A DNA stretch of 64,000 nucleotides from Saccharothrix obliqua (GTDB lineage: Bacteria; Actinomycetota; Actinomycetes; Mycobacteriales; Pseudonocardiaceae), in contig NZ_JAHXGQ010000005.1 in assembly GCF_019375475.1 (NCBI RefSeq), positions 496,001-560,000 of the forward strand, given 5' to 3'. The translations under genes and the position numbers were made by a program. Below are positions 58,207 through 64,000 of the stretch, piece by piece; within the stretch, counting starts at the first letter, position 1, and each line of letters starts with the position of its first letter. The notes under the pieces were generated by a model. The model was given only the letters and a program-made list of their open reading frames with translations. It had not been told where the DNA came from and ran no database searches.

Positions 58207-59208
58207 ATGCTGAAGATCGCGCTGGTGGTCGTGGCGGTCGTCGCCGTGGTCACCGTCACCGTGACCAACGGCGTCTCGACCGTGGTCAACGGGACCACGC
58301 CGAGCGACGAGGCCGGCGGTATCCGCGCCGTGGGCTGCAACGCGTCCATCGGCCCCTGGGAGGCGGGCGGCGAGGAGAAGGGCCGCTACGACGCCAGCCG
58401 GCTCGACGACGAGCAGCGCGGCACCGTCGCCAAGATCATCTCCATCGGCCAGGAGCGCAAGCTCCCGCCGCTGGCGTGGCAGATCGCCATCCAGGCGGGC
58501 ATGACGGAGTCCGGCCTGCGCAGCCTCAACTACGGCGACCGCGACTCGCTGGGCATCTTCCAGATGCGCCCCTCGATGGGCTGGGGCTCGCCCGCCCAGG
58601 TCACCGACCCGATCTACGCGATCAACAAGTTCTTCGACGTGCTGGAGAACGTCCCCGACTGGCAGACCCGCCGCCCCGGTGACTCGGCGCAGGCCGTGGA
58701 GCGCTCGGCGTTCCCCGACCGGTACCACAACTGGGAGGCCATGGCGGCGTTCCTCATCGGCGACCTGGGCAACGTGGTCGACCCGGCCGGCTGCGGCGCG
58801 GGCGTCGGCGACTTCCTGCTCGCCTCCTCGGCCGCCGCGACCGCCATCGAGTTCACCAAGCAGCAGCTCGGCGAGCCGTACCTGTGGGGCGGCAACGGGC
58901 CCGACCAGTGGGACTGCTCCGGCATCCTGGTCAAGGCGTTCGCGGCGGCGGGCGTGAAGATCCCCCGGGTCGCGAACGACCAGTACACCTCCGGCGGCGC
59001 GCACCTCCCCGTGCGCGAGGCCAAGCCGGGTGATCTGCTGTTCTGGGCGACCAACCCCGCCAACCCGGTCACCGTGCACCACGTGGCGATGTACCTGGGC
59101 GGCGACGAGTACATCCACGCCCCGCAGACCGGGGACGTGGTGAAGATCAGCAAGGTCAACTGGGACTACCACGAGTTGATGCCACTGGCCGTTCGGCCGG
59201 GCGTGTGA
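58207..59208 (+). CDS. SLT-like lysozyme plus NlpC/P60 cell-wall hydrolase (VirB1 role)
   Basis: A 333-residue exported or anchored enzyme with two wall-cutting domains. An N-terminal helix (ALVVVAVVAVVTVTVT) is followed by a transglycosylase/lysozyme-like domain (about 55-190) with the catalytic Glu in AGMTESGLRSL and DSLGIFQMRP. An NlpC/P60 domain (about 210-333) has Cys in WDCSGILVKAF (near C237) and His in TVHHVAMYLG. This pairing is known from VirB1-like proteins of Gram-positive conjugation systems, which open peptidoglycan for the secretion channel. One base separates it from the previous stop. Confidence 0.88.
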   Translation: MLKIALVVVAVVAVVTVTVTNGVSTVVNGTTPSDEAGGIRAVGCNASIGPWEAGGEEKGRYDASRLDDEQRGTVAKIISIGQERKLPPLAWQIAIQAGMTESGLRSLNYGDRDSLGIFQMRPSMGWGSPAQVTDPIYAINKFFDVLENVPDWQTRRPGDSAQAVERSAFPDRYHNWEAMAAFLIGDLGNVVDPAGCGAGVGDFLLASSAAATAIEFTKQQLGEPYLWGGNGPDQWDCSGILVKAFAAAGVKIPRVANDQYTSGGAHLPVREAKPGDLLFWATNPANPVTVHHVAMYLGGDEYIHAPQTGDVVKISKVNWDYHELMPLAVRPGV

Positions 59209-59231
59209 TCGCGTGCAGGGAGGCACCACCG

Positions 59232-59735
59232 ATGTTCACCCCCGACCCCATCCAGCGCCACGCCGGTCCGCCCGCGTCCAGCACACCGGTCCGGGACTAC
59301 CTGAACACGCAGCCACCCGGCGTCGACGCCGGGTACGCCGTGTTGCCCAGGTCGCTGGTCGAAGCCATGCCGTTGCCGTGGCAGCAGCAGATGACGCACC
59401 TGCTGTCCGAGTTCCACCGGTCGTTCGCGCACCTGGGCTGGCCCGTGTACCGCGTGGTCCCGTCCCGGCGGGAACGCCTGGTCGACCTGGACGAGGAGCA
59501 GCTGGCCGAGGTCGGGGCCATCGTGGAGATCGACGCGGACGGCGACCTCGTCTACCGGGACCGCAACGGGACCCGCATCGACGACCCGGAGAACCGCGTG
59601 GTGCTGGTGTCGGTGCTCGACCCCATCCCGGGTGACTACGCCAACGCCAACCAGAACACCCCGGCCCGGGGCTTCCCCGTGCCGCAGCAGCCGCAGTCGG
59701 GGCCGCTGCCGGTCCAGTCACCACCCCAGCGCTGA
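59232..59735 (+). CDS. Hypothetical protein at the end of the secretion operon
   Basis: A 167-residue protein that I do not recognise. I use the ATG at 59232 because CAGGGAGGC lies eight bases upstream; an earlier in-frame GTG at 59205 overlaps the hydrolase stop. It has no signal peptide or membrane helix. The middle contains MPLPWQQQMTHLLSEFHRSFA and an acidic region VGAIVEIDADGDL, and the last 30 residues are Pro/Gln-rich. It is probably a cytoplasmic accessory to the operon. A hairpin terminator follows. Confidence 0.65.
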   Translation: MFTPDPIQRHAGPPASSTPVRDYLNTQPPGVDAGYAVLPRSLVEAMPLPWQQQMTHLLSEFHRSFAHLGWPVYRVVPSRRERLVDLDEEQLAEVGAIVEIDADGDLVYRDRNGTRIDDPENRVVLVSVLDPIPGDYANANQNTPARGFPVPQQPQSGPLPVQSPPQR

Positions 59736-59738
59736 CAC

Positions 59739-59757
59739 GTTCGGGTGAAGACCGAAC
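59739..59757 (+). terminator. Terminator of the secretion operon
   Basis: GTTCGG (59739-59744), loop GTGAAGA, CCGAAC (59752-59757): a 6 bp stem starting four bases after the last stop codon of the operon. It is short, with a 7-base loop, so strength is uncertain. Confidence 0.6.
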
Positions 59758-59995
59758 CGAAAATGTACGAAACGCCGGTGCTCGTCACTCGGTGAGTCAT
59801 GGAACCTCCCGCTGACCACCCCACCCCCGCTCACCCGCCCGACGACCCGCCGCTCGGCGACCCGCGGTGCCTCGGCCTCGGCGCACCGGGCCGGGCCCGC
59901 CGCCGGTCACCCCGGTGGGAACGGAGGTGGGGCTGCGGTCACCCGGTCGAGGGGTAGCGCTGCGCGGTCCGGGTGCCGGGCGCACCCTGGTCGCC

Positions 59996-60610
59996 ATGGC
60001 GCACTTCGAAACCGATGCGGGCGGTGCGACCGGTCCGGCGCAGCCGCTCGCGCTGCTCGGCCGGTCGAAAGCGCTGCGCATCACGTTCGGCGTGATCACG
60101 GTGCTGATCGGGTTGCTGGTGCTGCTGTGGCCCGGTATCACGATCCTCACCGCGGCCGTCCTGTTCGGCGTCCAGCTACTGGTCACCGGGGTGTTCTGGC
60201 TGGTCAGCTCGTTCACCCGGACCGGGGCGGACACCGGGCAGCGGGTGTTGTTCGCGGTGACCGGCGTGCTCGCGCTGATCGCGGGCATCCTGTGCCTGCG
60301 CTCGCCGTTCCAGACGATCGCCGTTCTGGCGCTGCTGCTGGGCGCGATCTGGGTGGTCGGCGGCGTGGCGGAGGTGCTGCACGGCTTCGGCGAGAGCGGG
60401 TGGGCCGTGTTCTCCGGCATCGTGACGGTGATCGCCGGCATCGTGGTGCTGGTGGCCCCGCTGTCGAGCATGGTGGCGCTGGCCTGGCTGTTCGGCATCA
60501 CGCTGCTGGTGCTCGGCGTGGTGGCCATCGCGGCGGCCGTGTCGGGCGGACGCGCCGTGCCCGCGGCGGCGAAGCGCGACGCGGGCACCGGGCACGCCGC
60601 ACCGGCCTGA
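59996..60610 (+). CDS. HdeD-family (DUF308) membrane protein
   Basis: A 204-residue protein with six transmembrane helices in repeated pairs, such as ITFGVITVLIGLLVLLWP and ILTAAVLFGVQLLVTGVFW. The repeated 'ix-GI-vvlvaP' pattern (ILCLRSPFQT, IVVLVAPLSS) is the DUF308/HdeD signature. HdeD of E. coli is linked to acid resistance at high cell density, but the role here is unknown. The start is the ATG at 59996; the longer open frame upstream is Arg/Pro-rich shadow. It is an isolated gene with its own terminator. Confidence 0.88.
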   Translation: MAHFETDAGGATGPAQPLALLGRSKALRITFGVITVLIGLLVLLWPGITILTAAVLFGVQLLVTGVFWLVSSFTRTGADTGQRVLFAVTGVLALIAGILCLRSPFQTIAVLALLLGAIWVVGGVAEVLHGFGESGWAVFSGIVTVIAGIVVLVAPLSSMVALAWLFGITLLVLGVVAIAAAVSGGRAVPAAAKRDAGTGHAAPA

Positions 60611-60613
60611 GCA

Positions 60614-60654
60614 CGCGACACGGCCTCCCGGCGGCACCGGGAGGCCGTGTCGCG
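60614..60654. terminator. Bidirectional terminator between HdeD-like gene and nadE
   Basis: An 18 bp perfect stem (CGCGACACGGCCTCCCGG and complement) with a CGGCA loop lies three bases after the HdeD-like stop and four bases from the convergent nadE stop. Confidence 0.9.
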
Positions 60655-60658
60655 CGGG

Positions 60659-62374
60659 TCAGCCCTCGCGCCAGCCGTTGGTGATGGGCAGGCGGCGGTC
60701 CCGGCCGAACGCCTTGAAGGAGATCTTGGTGCCCGGCGGGTACTGGCGCCGCTTGTACTCGGCGCGGTCGACCATCCGCAGCACCTTGTCGACCAGCTCG
60801 TGGGTGAACCCCGTGGCGATCAGGTCGTGGTAGCCCTTGTCGCCCTCCACGTAGTCGTCCAGGACGGCGTCCAGCAGCTCGTAGTCGGGCAGCGAGTCCG
60901 CGTCCAGCTGCCCCGGCCGCAGCTCGGCCGACGGCGGCTTGGTGATGGAGTTCTCCGGGATCGGCGGCAGTTCGCCCAGCTTCTCCGCCTGCGCGTTGCG
61001 CCACCGCGCCAGGTCCCACACCAGGGTCTTCAACACGTCCTTGATCGGCGCGAACCCGCCCACCGCGTCGCCGTAGATGGTCGAGTACCCCACCGCCAGC
61101 TCGGTCTTGTTGCCGGTCGCCAGCACCAGGTGGCCGTGCTGGTTGGACAGCCCCATCAGCGTGACGCCCCGGCACCTGGCCTGCACGTTCTCCTCGGCCA
61201 GACCGGTCAGCCCGAGCTGGTCGACGAACACCCGCACCATGTCCGCGATCGGCTGCTCCGAGTAGTGCAGCCCGGTCCGCTGGGCCAGGTCGTACGCGTC
61301 CGACTTCGAGTGGTCCGACGAGTACACCGACGGCATGGACACGCCGTACACCGAGTCCCCGCCCAACGCGTCCACGGCCAACGCCGCCACGACCGCCGAG
61401 TCGATACCGCCGGACAACCCGAGCACCACGGACCGGAACCCGTTCTTGTGCACGTAGTCGCGCAGCCCGGTGACCAGCGCGTGCCACACCTCCGCCTCGT
61501 CGGACAGCGGTTCCGCGGGCTGCGGCACGGGCAGCGGCTCGTAGGCGGGCACGGGCGTGGCGGAGAGGGTCCGGCGGCGCACCTCGAAACCGTTGACCTC
61601 GCCCTCGGTGCGCGCCGCGCCGCCGGGCAGGTCGAGGTCCAGCACGACCAGGTGCTCCACGAACTGCGGCGCGCGGGTCACCAGCGCGCCGTCCCGGGCG
61701 ACGACCATCGTGTCGCCGTCGAACACCAGCTCGTCCTGCCCGCCGACCATGTTCACGTACGCCAGCGGCGCGTTCGCCTCCGCCGCGCGCCGCGCCACCA
61801 GCGGCAGCCGGGCGTCGTCCTTCTTCCGCTCGTACGGCGACGCGTTCGGCGACACCACGAGGTCCACGCCCGCCGCGCCGAGCGCCGCGACGGGACCGCC
61901 GTCCTGCCACAGGTCCTCGCAGATCACCATGCCGATCTCCAGGCCGTGCAGCCGCACGACGTCCAACGTGTCGCCGGGCGTGAAGTACCGCCGCTCGTCG
62001 AACACGCCGTAGTTGGGCAAGTGGTGCTTGTGCTGCCGGGCCACGACCTCGCCGCCGTGCAGCACGGCCGCCGCGTTGCGCGTGCCGTGCTCGTCGCGGT
62101 CCAGGTAGCCGACGAACACCGGCAGCCCGCCGCACCCCGCGTCGTCGAGCCGCACGGCCAGCTCGGTCAGAGCCTGCCGGGACGCCCGCGCGAACGACTC
62201 GCGCAGCGCCAGGTCCTCGACCGGGTAGCCGGTGAGCGCCATCTCCGGGAAGACGACGAGGTGCGCTCCCGCCTCGACGGCTTTGCGGGACCAGGCGACG
62301 ACCAGTTCGGAGTTGCCGGCCAGGTCGCCGACACAGGCGTTGACCTGGGCGAGGGCGAGTCGGAGCTGTGGCAT
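60659..62374 (-). CDS. nadE: Glutamine-dependent NAD+ synthetase
   Basis: A 571-residue two-domain enzyme making NAD+ from deamido-NAD with glutamine. The N-terminal nitrilase-type amidase has Glu in FPEMALTGYP, Lys in QHKHHLPNYGVF and Cys in VICEDLWQDGG. The C-terminal synthetase has the PP-loop VVLGLSGGIDSAVV and ATGNKTELAVGYSTIYGD. Length suits the shorter two-domain bacterial type and not the longer mycobacterial NadE. The ATG complement is at 62372-62374; no strong ribosome site is seen. It diverges from the lipoprotein peptidase gene. Confidence 0.95.
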   Translation of the reverse strand: MPQLRLALAQVNACVGDLAGNSELVVAWSRKAVEAGAHLVVFPEMALTGYPVEDLALRESFARASRQALTELAVRLDDAGCGGLPVFVGYLDRDEHGTRNAAAVLHGGEVVARQHKHHLPNYGVFDERRYFTPGDTLDVVRLHGLEIGMVICEDLWQDGGPVAALGAAGVDLVVSPNASPYERKKDDARLPLVARRAAEANAPLAYVNMVGGQDELVFDGDTMVVARDGALVTRAPQFVEHLVVLDLDLPGGAARTEGEVNGFEVRRRTLSATPVPAYEPLPVPQPAEPLSDEAEVWHALVTGLRDYVHKNGFRSVVLGLSGGIDSAVVAALAVDALGGDSVYGVSMPSVYSSDHSKSDAYDLAQRTGLHYSEQPIADMVRVFVDQLGLTGLAEENVQARCRGVTLMGLSNQHGHLVLATGNKTELAVGYSTIYGDAVGGFAPIKDVLKTLVWDLARWRNAQAEKLGELPPIPENSITKPPSAELRPGQLDADSLPDYELLDAVLDDYVEGDKGYHDLIATGFTHELVDKVLRMVDRAEYKRRQYPPGTKISFKAFGRDRRLPITNGWREG

Positions 62375-62447
62375 GGGGGCATTCTCGCTCAGCTCGCCCG
62401 GCCTTGGTGACCGTTGTGGCCGACGAGTCACACCTACGATCGATGTC

Positions 62448-64000
62448 GTGCGTCGTTCCCTAATGCTGTTCCTCGTCCTGCCCGTGTTGGCGTCGTGCAC
62501 GTCCGTTGTCGGGGGTACACCGACCGCGCGCACGTCGCTCGAACAGCGCGGGCCCGCCGGGGCCGTGCCCGCGGGCCTGGAGCGGTTCTACGGGCAGCGG
62601 ATCGGCTGGGAGGACTGCGCCGACTACGCCACCACCGGCACCACCCGCGCGCAGTTCCGGACCAGGAAGGACATGCGCATCCAGTGCGCCCGTGTCGAGG
62701 TGCCGCTCGACTACGCCGCGCCCACCGGCCGCACGATCAAGATCGGCCTGCTGCGCCGCGCGGCGACCGGCGACCGGATCGGCTCCCTGTTCGTCAACCC
62801 GGGTGGTCCGGGAGCGTCGGGCATGTCGGCGGCGGCCGGGTTGAGCACGCAGGTCGGGCGGTCCGGGTTGGGCGAGCGCTTCGACCTGGTCGGGTTCGAC
62901 CCGCGCGGCGTGGGCGCGAGCGAGCCGCAGGTGCGCTGCCTGAGCGACGCCGAGCGCGACGAGGAGCGGTTGGACGTCGACCTCGACACGTCGCCCGCGG
63001 GCATCGCGCAGACCGAGGCGGAGAACAAGGCGTACGCCGAGAAGTGCGCCACGACCAGCGGCCCGGACCTGCTGGCGAACATCGGCACCCGCGACGTGGT
63101 GCGCGACCTGGACGTGCTGCGGTCCGCGCTGGGCGACGCGAAGCTCACCTACCTGGGCTACTCGTACGGCACGCACATCGGCGCGAACTACGCGCAGGCG
63201 TTCCCCGGCAACGTGCGGGCGCTGGTGCTGGACGGCGCGGTGGACCCGACGCAGAACCAGGTGGAGTCGCTGATCGCGCAGGGCAGCGGGTTCCAGAAGG
63301 CGTTCGAGGAGTTCGCGCGGTGGTGCGCGCAGCGCCAGGAGTGCGCGCTCGGCAACGACCCGGCGAACGCGAGCAAGGCGTTCCGCGACCTGACGCTGCC
63401 GCTCGCGCAACGGCCGGTCGACGTCGGCTCGCGCAAGCTCTCCTACAGCGACGCGATCACCGGCGCCATCCAGGCCATGTACGCCGAGGAGCTGTGGACC
63501 CCCCTCAACGCGGGTCTCGCGGAGCTGAAGAACAACCAGGGCAGCGTGCTGTTGCAACTGGCCGACGCGTACTTCGACCGCGACGCGGACGGCCGGTACT
63601 CCACGACCACGGACGCGTTCACCGCCATCAAGTGCGTGGACGAGCCACGCATCACCGACCGCGCCGTGCTGGACGACCTGGCACGCCGCTACAAGGCCGC
63701 CGCGCCGTTCCTGGACGACGGCAACCCGGCGGTGGGCACGCTCGACTCGTGCGCGTTCTGGCCGGTGCCGCCGACCGCGCCGGAGAAGAAGCCGGTGTCC
63801 GGCCTGCCGCCGGTCCTGGTCATCTCCACCACCGGCGACCCCGCCACCCCCTACCAGGCGGGCGTGAACCTGGCGCAGGCGCTGGGCGGCGGGCTGCTCA
63901 CGTTCGAGGGCAACCAGCACACCGCGTACCTCCAGGGCAACGCGTGCGTCGACCCGGTCGGCGACGCGTACCTGATCGACCTGGAGCTGCCCCAGCCGGG
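62448..64000 (+). CDS. Tripeptidyl-aminopeptidase-like lipoprotein (partial, 3' end cut)
   Basis: An alpha/beta hydrolase open to the window end (at least 517 residues). It starts at GTG with signal peptide RRSLMLFLVLPVLASC and a lipobox (ASC), so it is probably a lipoprotein. The oxyanion region is LFVNPGGPGASG, the nucleophile elbow LGYSYGTHIGA, the acid STTGDPATPY and the His EGNQHTAYL. This is the exported TAP/CaeA (Rv2223c-Rv2224c) type with a C-terminal TAP-like domain, which cleaves tripeptides. A TACGAT hexamer seven bases upstream of the GTG suggests a leaderless transcript. Confidence 0.9.
   Translation, partial: MRRSLMLFLVLPVLASCTSVVGGTPTARTSLEQRGPAGAVPAGLERFYGQRIGWEDCADYATTGTTRAQFRTRKDMRIQCARVEVPLDYAAPTGRTIKIGLLRRAATGDRIGSLFVNPGGPGASGMSAAAGLSTQVGRSGLGERFDLVGFDPRGVGASEPQVRCLSDAERDEERLDVDLDTSPAGIAQTEAENKAYAEKCATTSGPDLLANIGTRDVVRDLDVLRSALGDAKLTYLGYSYGTHIGANYAQAFPGNVRALVLDGAVDPTQNQVESLIAQGSGFQKAFEEFARWCAQRQECALGNDPANASKAFRDLTLPLAQRPVDVGSRKLSYSDAITGAIQAMYAEELWTPLNAGLAELKNNQGSVLLQLADAYFDRDADGRYSTTTDAFTAIKCVDEPRITDRAVLDDLARRYKAAAPFLDDGNPAVGTLDSCAFWPVPPTAPEKKPVSGLPPVLVISTTGDPATPYQAGVNLAQALGGGLLTFEGNQHTAYLQGNACVDPVGDAYLIDLELPQP

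Noticed and set aside
52066-59735. Complete integrative conjugative element
   Set aside because: No integrase, excisionase, relaxase, coupling protein, origin of transfer or flanking direct repeats could be found in the window.
1-64000. tRNA genes, rRNA genes, insertion sequences or secondary-metabolite clusters
   Set aside because: I looked for tRNA 3' ends, transposase motifs and PKS/NRPS signatures and saw none. The lone polyprenyl synthase does not make a terpene cluster.

Overview
The window is very high-GC DNA from an actinomycete. GTG starts, 1-4 bp start/stop overlaps and U-less hairpin terminators are frequent. The protein families and gene order point to a Pseudonocardiaceae-type organism (Saccharothrix, Actinosynnema or Lentzea-like). 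That placement is an inference from recognised families and remembered Mycobacterium gene order; no database search was run.

Left part (1-30.8 kb): mostly housekeeping genes that recall the M. tuberculosis Rv3199c-Rv3208 neighbourhood. After a TetR/AurF-type diiron oxygenase/hydrolase cluster come a TetR and divergent hydrolase, a DUF3152 protein, moeZ, a TIGR02569 protein, a TPR protein, a Trp-type alkyltransferase-like protein, a secreted GH18 enzyme with a DasR-like operator, the AdnA/AdnB double-strand-break motor nucleases, an M20 dipeptidase, a K+ channel, a two-component system, a 4.4 kb membrane/metallopeptidase block, an M16 peptidase pair and nudC. The 4.4 kb block is flanked by two inverted copies of a 41 bp LexA-box-like element.

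Middle (30.9-48.9 kb): a divergent NmrA/MarR pair, a G-rich degenerate repeat tract, then a type II Wadjet-like operon (jetA-jetB-jetC) with no visible jetD. It abuts a second conserved block recalling Rv2228c-Rv2236c: cobD/cbiB, SURF1, fructosamine kinase-like, LMW-PTP, polyprenyl synthetase, cobC-like aminotransferase, Nif3, zinc-ribbon coiled coil, and RNase HI/phosphatase. An FMN reductase follows.

Right part (49-64 kb): the RNase P RNA gene, a secreted caspase-like (DUF6345-like) protein, a ribbon-helix-helix centromere-binding-like protein, and a compact seven-gene type IV secretion-like operon. The operon encodes a 2-TM VirB2-like peptide, a VirB3/PrgI-like protein, a VirB4 ATPase, a VirB6/TrbL-like protein, a VirB8-like protein, an SLT + NlpC/P60 wall hydrolase and a small acidic protein. 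No relaxase, coupling protein or integrase is visible. HdeD-type membrane protein, glutamine-dependent NAD synthetase and a lipoprotein tripeptidyl aminopeptidase (cut by the window end) close the window.

Most noteworthy are the relaxase-less secretion operon, the JetD-less Wadjet operon at the junction of two conserved blocks, the inverted 41 bp element pair, the recently amplified Pro-rich linker in AdnB, and a three-copy 31 bp repeat upstream of moeZ.
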